Assembly (NCBI RefSeq): GCF_009828095.1
Contig: NZ_WTYP01000001.1
Location: forward strand, 1,116,001-1,180,000
Length of the DNA stretch: 64,000 bases
From: Pontixanthobacter luteolus
GTDB taxonomy: Bacteria; Pseudomonadota; Alphaproteobacteria; Sphingomonadales; Sphingomonadaceae
Direction: 5' to 3'
A model generated the notes under the pieces. That model did not search any database and had not been told where the DNA came from. It saw only the letters and a program-made list of their open reading frames with translations. Positions 8,314 to 17,362 of this stretch are shown here, one piece after another; within the stretch, counting starts at the first letter, position 1, and each line of letters begins with the position of its first letter. A program made the position numbers and the translations under genes.

Positions 8314-11276
8314 TCCTCGCGCCCCATCCATTCTTCCAGCCGCATCAATTGGTCATAGGTGGCATAGACTTTCGCATCGGGGTTCTGGCGCGCCGTGAAC
8401 GGCGCATTGCCCAATATCCAGGTGTCCAGCGCATCATCGAGAAATGCCTGCGCCTGCGGCAAGAAGTCTTCAGGCATTATGTTGCTTCGGTTCTGCCCTT
8501 TCTTGACCGGGGTCGAAACAGAACCGAAGCCAGTTTCGCTATTGTCACTTTTCGCCAGCGACCAATATTCGAATTTCTCTGGCGTACCTGACAGTGCCGG
8601 GAATGCGCCCTTTTGCGCCATTAAGCCGATCGTGCCGAGCTGCAGCGCGTAACCGGCTGCCACCTCTTTGTTGCTAGGCGCTTTCCCGGTTTTGTAATCG
8701 ACGATTGCCAGCCCGCCGTCTTCCAGCTCGTCGATCCGGTCGACCTTGCCGAATATAGTCACGCCGCGCTCTATCATCTCGGCCCATTCTTCGAACAATC
8801 TCGGCTTTCGCCCTTCGAATTTCGCAATTGTGTCCTCGACCCACTCAAGCCCTCGCATCAGGCGCGGCTGCCACAGGGCGCGCATCAGCGGGTGCGAATT
8901 CATCTGGCGCAGGCCCTCCTCCGCAACCTCCACCATGGGCCGTCCGGTCTTGTGCCAGTTCTCCAGAATTTCGTGCGCCGCTGTTCCCTGCCACGCGGGC
9001 GATGGCCTGGCATCAAGCGTGTCGAGTTCCTTGAGGCGCAGAATCGAACCTGCATAGAACTGGTACGGATCGGACCGCAGCCGATCGAGCGCGGTTACAC
9101 TGATCCGTTGCTTCCGCTGCTCAGGCGCCGGGCAAGGCTGAGGCACTTCATACGGCCCCGCCCGTTCGGCATTGTCGATTTCAGCGGCCAGTTTCGGCAC
9201 CTGCTGTTCGATATGGCGATCAATAAGATCGTCGCCCAGCAGCGCCTTGACCCTGAGCAGGAACCGGGAAGGTATCGCTGGTCCGTCTATGTCCCTTTCA
9301 GCCCTGCTCAGCACAACCTCCGGTGCGCCCAGCGCACCTGCAAGGTCATGCGCGGAAAGACCGATCCGGAAGTCTGCGCCAGGCACTCCCAATGCCCGCA
9401 AGACCGGCGGTGCCAGCAACGGGTCGCTTGACGGTGTCGCAGGCCAGCTGCCTTCATTGAGGCCCGCGCAGATGACCAGATCCGCGCGGCTCATCCGCGA
9501 TTCAAGCAGACCGTAGATCGAAACCCTGGGATGTCCGCCATATGGGGGCCGAACCGCCACCGCTTCCATCGCATCACGGAGTGCGACGTATAACTCGTCA
9601 GCTTCAAGACCGGTTTTGGTATCAGCGCAGTGAAGCCGCAGATCTTCAATGAACGCAGACAAGGCGCGGCCGTCTTCTCGGCTCCATAACGCATCACCGC
9701 AGAGCAGCTCGCCGGCCTCGGATAGCAGGGTGATGAAGTCTTCCAGCGGCTGAGGCCCGTTCGCATCCAGCAATGGCTGCAAGATGTCACACACCTGCGT
9801 GAACCATTCAGAAACATGCGCCTCTTCCGCAATCGGCTTGAGCGGGTCCAGACCCGGTGCCGGCCGCGGTCCCCGCAAAGCGCGCTCGAACTGCCGGGCA
9901 GCTTTCAGCCAGTCCCCGCGCCCATCGTCGAACTTCACCAATGGATGCTGAAGCAGTGCCAGAAGCTGCACCGGAGCGGCCCGTTCGGCCATCACCTCCG
10001 AGAGCAGCAGATACAAACGGCCAGCAGCAGTCTGGGAAAGCGGCCGCCCGGCGGAATCGTCAGCCTCTATGTACCAGCGGCGTAAATGCTGGACGATACG
10101 GCGGGCGAGCCCCCGATCAGGCGTGATGACCGAGACCCGTCTCTCAGGCTCTTCAAGCGCCTGCCTGACAAGCAGCGCGACGGCCTGTGCTTCGGACTCG
10201 GGGCTGGCGGTTTCCATGATACGCACACCGGACAGGCGGCGTTTGTCGGGCGGAAGATCGACCCAGCTCTTGCTGGCTTCAGGCGGCAGGAACAGGCTGG
10301 AAATTGCATGGGTCCGTTCTGGCGGCGCGGCAGCCAAACCCTTACGGTGCCACTGCTGTACTTCACCGCGCGCTATCCCCATCCGATTGAGGAGCAATTT
10401 CAGGTGATATTGCGGATGGGTCACCGCATCACCGCGTTCGAACACCGGTCTGCCTGGCTCAGGAGGACCGCCCGCAGCGCCCAGTTCGTCCCATACCTCG
10501 TCATCCAGGGCGAGATCGAAATCAGGCAGGATCACCGCACCGCCCGGCAATTGCGACACGACCTTGAGAAGCCTTGCAAGCGCGGGTGCCGCACTGGTTA
10601 CACCGGCCGCCACCACCGGGGTTTGTGGGGGCGTGTCCTTCCACGTTTTCGCTGCGTGATCGAACAAACGGTTGCGCCGGGATGCGGCATCAATCCGGCC
10701 CATGTTCTCCAGCTCAGCCTGCCAAGCTTTCTGGACAGCATAAAATAGCTTGGTGTTGTCTTCCCAGTGACGGGCATTACCCTCCATCGCGGCAAGCGTT
10801 TCCGGTTCCCACAGCTGCTCTGGCGAAATCTCTTCCGCTAGCAGCCTGTCCATCGTTTCTGCCTGTTGCCTAGCCAGACGCAAGACCGTGGCCGCATTCG
10901 GAACTGTCATTCCCAGACGTGCCATCGCTGCAGGTATAATGTCCGCCAGCGTGAGCCAGCGGCGTGTTGGCTCGACCGCAGCAGGGATGCCCAGCGCGCC
11001 GAGCGGATCAAGCAGGCTGCCCAGCGCTTCGTCGAGATCAAGGTCGCCGACCACCGCCATGCGCGGCATCAGCATTCCCTGCCCGCCTTGTGCGCCGTAG
11101 TGCCTGATGAAAGCCTCGCTCACAGTGCGCATGGCGCGCGAACTCGGCAGCAGCAGGGTCAGCCTGGCAAGCCCGAATTGTTCCTCGGAATAGCGCGGGA
11201 CGAGACCGGCAACGAGTGCATCGGCAAAACCGCGATGCGCAGCGATGGAATACATCTGCGGCGTCTGGCCGCTCAT
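8310..11276 (-). CDS. addB: Double-strand break repair protein AddB
   Basis: AddB is the partner of AddA. The 988-residue protein resembles the alphaproteobacterial type, in which the N-terminal helicase-like region lacks a working Walker A motif (the place reads LLLPSSRAMRT). It keeps a C-terminal RecB-family nuclease domain with LAIVDYKTGK (Asp860, Lys862). The segment before the nuclease core reads LRSDPYQFYA, where Fe-S-containing AddB proteins have Cys before the Pro, so the iron-sulphur staple seems absent. It overlaps addA by four bases and follows murU by nine bases, which fits one transcript. AddB is needed for stability of the complex and cuts one DNA strand. Confidence 0.95.
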   Translation of the reverse strand: MSGQTPQMYSIAAHRGFADALVAGLVPRYSEEQFGLARLTLLLPSSRAMRTVSEAFIRHYGAQGGQGMLMPRMAVVGDLDLDEALGSLLDPLGALGIPAAVEPTRRWLTLADIIPAAMARLGMTVPNAATVLRLARQQAETMDRLLAEEISPEQLWEPETLAAMEGNARHWEDNTKLFYAVQKAWQAELENMGRIDAASRRNRLFDHAAKTWKDTPPQTPVVAAGVTSAAPALARLLKVVSQLPGGAVILPDFDLALDDEVWDELGAAGGPPEPGRPVFERGDAVTHPQYHLKLLLNRMGIARGEVQQWHRKGLAAAPPERTHAISSLFLPPEASKSWVDLPPDKRRLSGVRIMETASPESEAQAVALLVRQALEEPERRVSVITPDRGLARRIVQHLRRWYIEADDSAGRPLSQTAAGRLYLLLSEVMAERAAPVQLLALLQHPLVKFDDGRGDWLKAARQFERALRGPRPAPGLDPLKPIAEEAHVSEWFTQVCDILQPLLDANGPQPLEDFITLLSEAGELLCGDALWSREDGRALSAFIEDLRLHCADTKTGLEADELYVALRDAMEAVAVRPPYGGHPRVSIYGLLESRMSRADLVICAGLNEGSWPATPSSDPLLAPPVLRALGVPGADFRIGLSAHDLAGALGAPEVVLSRAERDIDGPAIPSRFLLRVKALLGDDLIDRHIEQQVPKLAAEIDNAERAGPYEVPQPCPAPEQRKQRISVTALDRLRSDPYQFYAGSILRLKELDTLDARPSPAWQGTAAHEILENWHKTGRPMVEVAEEGLRQMNSHPLMRALWQPRLMRGLEWVEDTIAKFEGRKPRLFEEWAEMIERGVTIFGKVDRIDELEDGGLAIVDYKTGKAPSNKEVAAGYALQLGTIGLMAQKGAFPALSGTPEKFEYWSLAKSDNSETGFGSVSTPVKKGQNRSNIMPEDFLPQAQAFLDDALDTWILGNAPFTARQNPDAKVYATYDQLMRLEEWMGREE

Positions 11277-11285
11277 GCGGCTGGC

Positions 11286-12005
11286 CTATCCACGTTGCAG
11301 CGCTTCCTCGGTCGGCCTGATTGCCTCCGGCGTGCCGACTTCGAACCAGTTACCGGTAAAGGACGTCCCGTAAAGGCGCCCCTCTTCGATCGCCCGGTTC
11401 CACAGCAGATTGGTCGAAAAATGACCCTCTGGCGCCTCCCTCAACAGGCGGTGCGATACCAGTTGGATGCCGGTGTAGATGAATGGCGCGATACGCCCGG
11501 AACGCCGGCGACTGACTTTCCCGACCGCGTCCATGTGAAAATCACCCTTGCCGCTGAAATTGAGCGCTCGGGCATGCGGCACGAGAAGCAACAGCGCGTC
11601 CATGATTTCCGGATTCCATCGCCGGGAAAGGTCGTGAAATGCATCGCGTGGCCCGTCGAGCCAAATATTGTCGGCATTCAGGCAGAAAAACGGGTCAGCC
11701 AGTTTCGGCTGCGCCTTGATCATCCCGCCGCCGGTTTCCAGCAATTGCTCGCGCTCGTCAGAGATCGCGACCTTGGGCGATGTGCGGTCCTGAAGATGTG
11801 CCTCCAGTGCATCGGCAAGATAATGGACATTCACGACAGCGTTCTCGACACCAGCAGATGCAAGGCTGTCCAACGCATAATCGATCAGCGGTTTTCCGGC
11901 GACGCGAACCAGCGGCTTTGGCTGTGATGCAGTCAACGGCCGCATCCTTTTTCCCAGCCCGGCAGCCATGACCATGGCGGTGTCGGATGCGAGCTTCGTC
12001 GTCAT
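11286..12005 (-). CDS. murU: N-acetylmuramate alpha-1-phosphate uridylyltransferase MurU
   Basis: This 239-residue nucleotidyltransferase has the sugar-phosphate nucleotidylyltransferase signature MAAGLGKRMRPLT at residues 13-25 and the KPL-V-GKPLIDY substrate segment. Standing four bases overlapped with an AmgK-type sugar kinase, it is best read as MurU, which makes UDP-N-acetylmuramate from MurNAc-1-phosphate plus UTP. Together AmgK and MurU recycle muramic acid from the cell wall and bypass de novo synthesis, the route that lets Pseudomonas and Caulobacter tolerate fosfomycin. A related mannose- or glucose-1-phosphate specificity is possible from the fold alone, but the neighbour makes MurU much more likely. 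Confidence 0.88.
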   Translation of the reverse strand: MTTKLASDTAMVMAAGLGKRMRPLTASQPKPLVRVAGKPLIDYALDSLASAGVENAVVNVHYLADALEAHLQDRTSPKVAISDEREQLLETGGGMIKAQPKLADPFFCLNADNIWLDGPRDAFHDLSRRWNPEIMDALLLLVPHARALNFSGKGDFHMDAVGKVSRRRSGRIAPFIYTGIQLVSHRLLREAPEGHFSTNLLWNRAIEEGRLYGTSFTGNWFEVGTPEAIRPTEEALQRG

Positions 12006-12991
12006 TCCGGGCGCCCTCCCTTGGCGTCGCGTATATGGCCGGGAATATTGGCATCAAACCAGTCCGCCAGCGGTGCAAGCGCGGGATGCATCAGGTCACG
12101 TTCCAGCGCGTCCCAGACACGCGGTATGAAATCCAGATAATGCGGTTTGCGATCACGTTTGTTGAGCCGTGTGAAAATGCCCACGATCTTTGCGTTGCGC
12201 TGGGCACCAAGGCGCGCGAAGTCGGCCTCAAAATCGGCGCCCGGTGCAGCAGTGGCAATATACCGGTCGAGCATTTGCCTTTCCAGTTCCAGCGACACAT
12301 CGCGCCGCGCATCCTGCAGCAGTGACACCAGATCGTATGCCGGGTGGCCCACCAAAGCGTCCTGAAAATCGATCAGCCCCTGCTCGCCCGACCCGTCCTT
12401 GGCCGGATTCAGCAACATGATGTTTTCGGCGTGATAATCGCGCAGTACAGTAACGCCGGGTGCCTGCCTCTCCACGACGGGCGCCAGCACTTCTTTCCAG
12501 GCCGCGCGGTAACCTTCGTGATCCGCATCCAGCCCCATCGCAGGGCAGAACCATTCGGTCAGCAAATCGGTTTCACGCTGATATACGGCCATATCGTATG
12601 GATCGAACGGCCCGGCCGGGCTCTGATGGAGCCGCGCAAGCGCATCGATCGCGGCGGCATAGGCTGCCTGTTCACCCTGCGGATTTTCATCGAGCCAGTC
12701 GCGCATCCGGTCATTGCCGAAGTCTTCGGTCAGGACCCAGCCCGAACCGGCATCTTCGGCATAAATCTCCGGCGCCCGCTGGCCATGCTGGCCCAGCCAT
12801 TTGGCGACGTGAAGAAAAGGCTTCGGGTCTTCCTCCGGCGGCGGGGCATGCATCAGCATCGCCCGGCGGTCCGCGTCCCTGATCCTGAAATAGCGCCGGA
12901 AAGACGCATCGCCTGGGATCGGGCTTACCTCGGCCCCCGCCCAGCCTGATGATTTTAGGAAAGAATCAAGTCCGTCGGGCAAATCGTTCAT
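12002..12991 (-). CDS. amgK: Anomeric MurNAc/GlcNAc kinase AmgK
   Basis: This 329-residue protein has the aminoglycoside-phosphotransferase (APH) kinase fold: a catalytic loop RDYHAENIML (Asp185, His187) and the metal-binding GLIDFQDALVG (Asp208). AmgK phosphorylates the anomeric carbon of MurNAc and GlcNAc released during wall turnover; MurU, encoded next with a four-base overlap, then makes the UDP sugar. The start MNDLPDG is chosen because its ATG overlaps the tsaE stop as ATGA; an in-frame ATG six codons earlier (13009) lies inside tsaE. Automatic annotation often calls such genes aminoglycoside phosphotransferase, but a resistance role is not supported by this setting. Confidence 0.9.
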   Translation of the reverse strand: MNDLPDGLDSFLKSSGWAGAEVSPIPGDASFRRYFRIRDADRRAMLMHAPPPEEDPKPFLHVAKWLGQHGQRAPEIYAEDAGSGWVLTEDFGNDRMRDWLDENPQGEQAAYAAAIDALARLHQSPAGPFDPYDMAVYQRETDLLTEWFCPAMGLDADHEGYRAAWKEVLAPVVERQAPGVTVLRDYHAENIMLLNPAKDGSGEQGLIDFQDALVGHPAYDLVSLLQDARRDVSLELERQMLDRYIATAAPGADFEADFARLGAQRNAKIVGIFTRLNKRDRKPHYLDFIPRVWDALERDLMHPALAPLADWFDANIPGHIRDAKGGRPE

Positions 12992-13431
12992 GACAATCGG
13001 GATAGCCAATTCTGGCCGCGTTGGACAATCGCAATCCGCCCCTCATCCGCAGTTTCCAGCGTGATGGAGAGGCAGCCTGCCTCATGCGAGAATCCGCCAG
13101 CATTTTCGGGCCACTCCGCGATCAGCGCCGTGCCATCGCGGTAATCGTCGAGACCGATTTCCTCGGCTTCCCGTGGATCTTCGAGGCGGTAGAAATCTGC
13201 ATGCACCACGGGCAGCGAAACCGCAGGGGGATCGTAAGTCTCGATTATTGTAAAGGTCGGTGACGGCACTTCGCCCTCGTGGCCAAGCGCCCTGATGATC
13301 GCTCGCGCGAGTGTTGTCTTGCCTGCACCGAGACCGCCATTCAGCGCGACCACGTCACCGGGTTCCAGCACATCCGCAATTCGGCTGCCGAATGCCTCCA
13401 TCGCAGCCAGATCGGGCAGGTTCACTTTCAT
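12988..13431 (-). CDS. tsaE: tRNA threonylcarbamoyladenosine biosynthesis ATPase TsaE
   Basis: TsaE (formerly YjeE) is the small ATPase that works with TsaB and TsaD to make t6A at position 37 of ANN-decoding tRNAs. The 147-residue protein shows the P-loop NGGLGAGKTT (31-40), the switch region SPTFTIIETY and the HADFYRLEDP and EWPE motifs typical of the family. Its length is normal. It overlaps divL upstream and amgK downstream by four bases each, both in ATGA form, so it sits in the middle of a tightly coupled operon. In Caulobacter, tsaE is likewise a neighbour of divL, which supports reading the upstream gene as divL. Confidence 0.95.
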   Translation of the reverse strand: MKVNLPDLAAMEAFGSRIADVLEPGDVVALNGGLGAGKTTLARAIIRALGHEGEVPSPTFTIIETYDPPAVSLPVVHADFYRLEDPREAEEIGLDDYRDGTALIAEWPENAGGFSHEAGCLSITLETADEGRIAIVQRGQNWLSRLS

Positions 13432-15752
13432 GGGAGCCGAATGATCGCGGATGTTCCGGCGTTCTTTTGTGACTGGATTTCCAGCGTCCCGCCATGCGCC
13501 TCGATCAGTTGGCGGGACAGCGGAATGCCCAGCCCCTGACGCTTTTCATCGCCCTGACCGTCCAGCGCACGGGCAAGTTCCTGCTTGGTCATGCCCGCCC
13601 CGCTGTCGGAGATGACAATCTGGGCCACGCCTTTCGGCTTTGAAACATCGACCAGTATTTTCCCGTTTTTGGGCGTTGCTGCAATCGCATTGTCGAGCAA
13701 CTGGCCAATTGCCCGGCCCAGTTGCCGCGGATCGGCCTCGATCTTGCCGCTTGCCTTGCTGCCACGAAGGTCGAGGGTGAGTTCGCCAGCATTGATCGAC
13801 GTTTCGCGCGCGCGAACGACATCGGTTACGAACGGCATCATATCGATCCGCTCTTTCGCAAGCGGCAACAGCCCCGCTTCACTCTGTGACAGATCGAGCA
13901 CGTTTTCGACCTGCTCGGTGAGACGCGAAACCGATTCCAGAATCGCCTGCACATATTCGCGGCCCTGATCCGACAGATCGCCCGCGATACCCGCCTCGAG
14001 CAATTCGGCGAACCCGCCAATCGAGGTCAGCGGTGTGCGGAATTCATACGACATGTTGGACAAGAACCGCGTTTTGACTTCGTCCGCTGCTTCCAACGCC
14101 TTGTTCCGCTCTCGCAGGGCGGCTTCCGCCTGCTCGTTCGCGGTCACGTCGAGGACTGTCAGCAGCCCGTTGCCATCAGGCAGCGGAATACCGGCAAATT
14201 CCAGTGTGCGGCCATCATATAGCAATATCCGGCCCGCCTGTTCCTTTCGGTCAAGCGTGGCTGCGCGAATAACCTCACCGATCGACTTTGCCTGTTTCGG
14301 CTGTTCGAGGTTGGGTGCGATCGCTTCCAGCAATTCGGGTGCCGCCGGATGCGCATCCAGCAATTCGGGGTCCAGCCCCCACGTGCCGGCAAAACTGCGG
14401 TTCCACAGCTGTAGATGCCCGTCGGGCGCAAACACCGCCAGCGCTTCGAACAGACTGTCGAATGTGGCTGTACGTGTTCGCAGCAGCGTGTCGCGGGTTG
14501 CGGACAGGGCCAGCTGTTCGGTGCGGTCTTCCGCGATCATCACCAGCCCGCCATCGGGCATCGGCTGCGCAACCACACGCAAATGGGTTCCGTCCGACAA
14601 CGGCCAGGCTTCTTCCTGCGTTTCGTCGGATGCAAACCAGGCTGTATGTTCGGCGCGCCATTCGGGGAAATCCCGGACTTCGGGTGTCTTCCCATTCTCA
14701 CGCGCGTTCGACAGCAGGCGTTCAAACTCAAGGTTTTGCGCTACCGCGCCGGAATTCAGACCGAAGATGCGCCGGAAAGGCTGGTTCGCAAATACCAGCT
14801 TACGCTCTCCATCGAACTGTCCCACCCCGATCGACAATTGATCAAGGATCGACCGCTGTGCATCGCGAAACGCGCGGAACTGACGGCCCAGTTCTTCCAT
14901 CTCCTCGATATCGACAGCGTACCCGGCAACACCCTCACTGCCGAGCGGTAGGTCGCTGACCCGCATCGCGCGCCGCTGGCCATCGATGGTAGTCGAAACA
15001 ACGCGCTCAATCGGCAGGTTCTTGTCTGCCGCCTGCCCGGCAATCTGAGCCGCTGTCAGGCCATCTACTGCCTCAATGAGTTCAGCCTGTTTCTCAACCG
15101 CTGCATCCGCATTCGCTGCACCGACAGCATCGACATAGGCCTTGTTGACCAGTTTAAGCTGTGTGTCGCGCCCGCGAAACCACATCGGCATCGGGGCCGC
15201 TTCGATCAGTCCGACCAGCGCACCGAAATCGCCGCGTGCGCGGGCGGCTTCTTCGCGCAGACGTGACAGCTCGCTCTCGCTCTCGCTGAAATCGAATACC
15301 CACACCAGCGCGGCACCGCCGGGGGACACTTGTGGATCCGCCAGGACACCGCGCAGGGCCAGGCTGCGCTGCGATCCAGGCGGGGTCAGTGCCATACGAA
15401 ACGGCGCAGCAGTTTTCTGCGCTTTGCGCACCAGTTCGGTCAATTCGGTAAGCTGGCCTTTTGACAGGCCCTTGCCGGCACCGCCGTCCAACTCGCTGAG
15501 ATATTCAGGCAGTTTATCCAAGCCGAGCCAGCCGGCGAGGCGGTCTGAACCTTCGATCCGCCCATCGGTCCGGATCATCAGCGGAATGGCCGGAGCTTCG
15601 TCAATCATGCGCGCCATCCGGCGGGCGGCCTTTTTGCTGCCTTCTGCCTTGCGGGCCTTGGTACTGGCAGCGATCATCATCCAGGCCGCTGCCGCGGTCC
15701 AAACCGCGAGCAAAAGCCCGATTCCAATCATTGCTGTGGGCGAAAATTCCAT
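13428..15752 (-). CDS. divL: DivL-like PAS-domain sensor kinase with Tyr in the H-box
   Basis: This 774-residue protein has one N-terminal membrane span (about 7-28), three or more PAS-like regions between about 50 and 550, then a dimerisation helix and a HATPase_c domain. The H-box reads SNMSYEFRTPLTSIGG: the phospho-accepting His is replaced by Tyr569. N-box LLDNAIAAT, G1 DSGAGMT and G2 GLGIPLS are kept. This is the hallmark of Caulobacter DivL (about 770 residues), an essential pseudokinase that reads DivK-P and steers CckA-ChpT-CtrA signalling. Length, layout, H-box and the tsaE neighbour all agree. Automated tools would call it a PAS sensor histidine kinase. It begins the operon ending in trxA; a hairpin lies in the 138-base gap between it and ahcY. 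Confidence 0.88.
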   Translation of the reverse strand: MEFSPTAMIGIGLLLAVWTAAAAWMMIAASTKARKAEGSKKAARRMARMIDEAPAIPLMIRTDGRIEGSDRLAGWLGLDKLPEYLSELDGGAGKGLSKGQLTELTELVRKAQKTAAPFRMALTPPGSQRSLALRGVLADPQVSPGGAALVWVFDFSESESELSRLREEAARARGDFGALVGLIEAAPMPMWFRGRDTQLKLVNKAYVDAVGAANADAAVEKQAELIEAVDGLTAAQIAGQAADKNLPIERVVSTTIDGQRRAMRVSDLPLGSEGVAGYAVDIEEMEELGRQFRAFRDAQRSILDQLSIGVGQFDGERKLVFANQPFRRIFGLNSGAVAQNLEFERLLSNARENGKTPEVRDFPEWRAEHTAWFASDETQEEAWPLSDGTHLRVVAQPMPDGGLVMIAEDRTEQLALSATRDTLLRTRTATFDSLFEALAVFAPDGHLQLWNRSFAGTWGLDPELLDAHPAAPELLEAIAPNLEQPKQAKSIGEVIRAATLDRKEQAGRILLYDGRTLEFAGIPLPDGNGLLTVLDVTANEQAEAALRERNKALEAADEVKTRFLSNMSYEFRTPLTSIGGFAELLEAGIAGDLSDQGREYVQAILESVSRLTEQVENVLDLSQSEAGLLPLAKERIDMMPFVTDVVRARETSINAGELTLDLRGSKASGKIEADPRQLGRAIGQLLDNAIAATPKNGKILVDVSKPKGVAQIVISDSGAGMTKQELARALDGQGDEKRQGLGIPLSRQLIEAHGGTLEIQSQKNAGTSAIIRLP

Positions 15753-15818
15753 GACTGGTCAGCTATGCGCGGCAGAGGCTTGATGCAATGCCGGTTTCCG
15801 ATTGTTGGGCACAAATAC

Positions 15819-15857
15819 GACAAACGCCACCTCCGCAAAACGGAAATGGCGCTTGTC
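15819..15857. other. Strong inverted repeat between ahcY and divL
   Basis: The arms GACAA-CGCCA-TCCG and CGGA-TGGCG-TTGTC pair over about 14 base pairs, broken by two symmetric mismatches, around a five-base CAAAA loop. It lies downstream of ahcY and upstream of divL, both read leftward. There is no T-run after the stem on either strand, so it is not a textbook intrinsic terminator. It could be a Rho-assisted 3' end for ahcY or an RNA-stabilising hairpin. Confidence 0.45.
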
Positions 15858-15890
15858 TGCGGCGTATGACGCCAAAATGTTCGTCAAAGC

Positions 15891-17300
15891 CTAGTAGCGA
15901 TAGTGCTCCGGCTTGAACGGGCCATCGACCGGCACGCCGATATAATCAGCCTGCTGCTGGCTCAGCTTCGTAAGCTGGACGCCCAGCTTGTCGAGGTGGA
16001 GCGCCGCGACCTTCTCATCCAGATGCTTGGGCAAGACGTAAACGTCGTTCTCGTAATCATCACCCTTGGTGTAGAGTTCGATTTGCGCCAGCACCTGATT
16101 GGTGAAGGAACAGCTCATCACGAAGCTTGGGTGGCCGGTTGCGCAGGCAAGGTTCACCAGACGCCCCTTGGCAAGAATGATCAGTTCCTTACCATCGGGG
16201 AATTTGACCAGATCGGTGCCCGGCTTGAGTTCGGTCCACTCGTAATTGTCGAGCGCGGAAATCTGGATTTCACTGTCGAAGTGACCGATGTTGCAGACGA
16301 TGCTCATCGGTTTCATCGCCTTCATGTGATCGGCGGTGATGACGTCTTCGTTACCGGTCGTGGTCACGAAGATATCGCAGCGCTTCGTTGCCTCTTCCAT
16401 GGTCACGACCTCGTAACCTTCCATCGCCGCCTGAAGCGCGCAGATCGGATCGATTTCGGTGACCATTACACGGGCGCCGCCGTCGCGCAGTGACTGCGCC
16501 GAACCCTTGCCGACATCGCCGTAACCGGCAACGCAGGCAACCTTGCCCGACAGCATCACGTCGGTCGCACGGCGGATCGCGTCGACCAGGCTTTCGCGGC
16601 AGCCATACAGATTGTCGAATTTCGACTTGGTGACGGAATCGTTCACGTTGATAGCCGGGAACGGCAGCTTGCCCTGCTTGGCAAGGTGGTAAAGGCGGTG
16701 AACGCCGGTGGTGGTTTCTTCGGAAACACCGTGCAGGTTGGCGACCGTCTTGGTGAGATAGCCGGGATTGCGCTTGATGTAGTCTTTCAGCGCACGCTGC
16801 ATTTCGATTTCTTCAGCGTTCTGCGGCTCAGGCATTTCCTCGCCGGCTTCGAGGCGTGCACCCCAGAGCGCGAATGCGGTCGCATCACCGCCATCGTCGA
16901 GGATGATATTTGCCGTCCGGTCGCCGTCTGCGTGGGTCCACCAGTCGAAGATCTTGCCGACATAATCCCAGTATTCAGCCAGCGTTTCACCCTTGATGGC
17001 GAAGACAGGGATATCCTGATCGGCGATGGCCGCTGCCGCATGATCCTGCGTCGAATAGATGTTGCAGGTTGCCCAGCGTACTTCCGCACCGAGCTCAACC
17101 AGGGTTTCGATCAGGACAGCTGTCTGGATCGTCATATGCAGCGAGCCGGTGATGCGTGCGCCCTTCAGCGGCTTGCTGGTGCCGTATTCTTCGCGCAGAG
17201 CCATCAGGCCCGGCATTTCGGTTTCAGCAATCTTGATCTCGGCACGGCCGTATCCAGCCAGCGAAATGTCCTTGATGATATAGTCTTTGTCAGCGGCCAC
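15891..17300 (-). CDS. ahcY: Adenosylhomocysteinase (S-adenosyl-L-homocysteine hydrolase)
   Basis: AhcY splits S-adenosylhomocysteine into adenosine and homocysteine, clearing the product inhibitor of methyltransferases and feeding the methionine cycle. The 469-residue protein has the substrate segment [13 protein letters not shown], the NAD-binding glycine motif [12 protein letters not shown], and the C-terminal KPEHYRY tail that reaches the NAD site of the partner subunit. The GTG at 17300 ([12 protein letters not shown]) is chosen because AGGAG stands seven bases before it and homologues begin here; an open frame to 17399 would run through the leader hairpins. Upstream is a complex leader with a palindrome and two hairpins, pointing to regulation by SAM-cycle metabolites. 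Confidence 0.97.
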   Translation of the reverse strand: MAADKDYIIKDISLAGYGRAEIKIAETEMPGLMALREEYGTSKPLKGARITGSLHMTIQTAVLIETLVELGAEVRWATCNIYSTQDHAAAAIADQDIPVFAIKGETLAEYWDYVGKIFDWWTHADGDRTANIILDDGGDATAFALWGARLEAGEEMPEPQNAEEIEMQRALKDYIKRNPGYLTKTVANLHGVSEETTTGVHRLYHLAKQGKLPFPAINVNDSVTKSKFDNLYGCRESLVDAIRRATDVMLSGKVACVAGYGDVGKGSAQSLRDGGARVMVTEIDPICALQAAMEGYEVVTMEEATKRCDIFVTTTGNEDVITADHMKAMKPMSIVCNIGHFDSEIQISALDNYEWTELKPGTDLVKFPDGKELIILAKGRLVNLACATGHPSFVMSCSFTNQVLAQIELYTKGDDYENDVYVLPKHLDEKVAALHLDKLGVQLTKLSQQQADYIGVPVDGPFKPEHYRY

Positions 17301-17307
17301 GCGGCGT

Positions 17308-17312
17308 CTCCT
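17308..17312 (-). promoter_or_regulatory. Ribosome binding site of ahcY (decides the GTG start)
   Basis: AGGAG on the minus strand stands seven bases before GTG 17300. It supports this start over the longer open frame. Confidence 0.75.
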
Positions 17313-17317
17313 GAGTG

Positions 17318-17355
17318 TCAAAAAATTGCGCCCGCAGCCATGGCTATCCGGGCGC
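17318..17355 (-). terminator. Terminator-like hairpin in the ahcY leader (candidate attenuator)
   Basis: On the minus strand, GCGCCCG pairs with CGGGCGC, with a further AGCCATGGCT palindrome in the middle, and the stem is followed by AATTTTTTG. This has the form of an intrinsic terminator. No minus-strand gene ends upstream of it: the next gene upstream (peroxiredoxin) runs the other way. It therefore lies in the 5' leader of ahcY, 28 bases before the start codon, and could act as an attenuator or simply as a structure affecting translation. Confidence 0.55.
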
Positions 17356-17362
17356 TGGAATG

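Noticed and set aside
10866-11927. Open frame on the plus strand opposite addB/murU (353 codons)
   Set aside because: It spans the addB-murU junction in antisense, which a real gene would not do here, and shows no motif.
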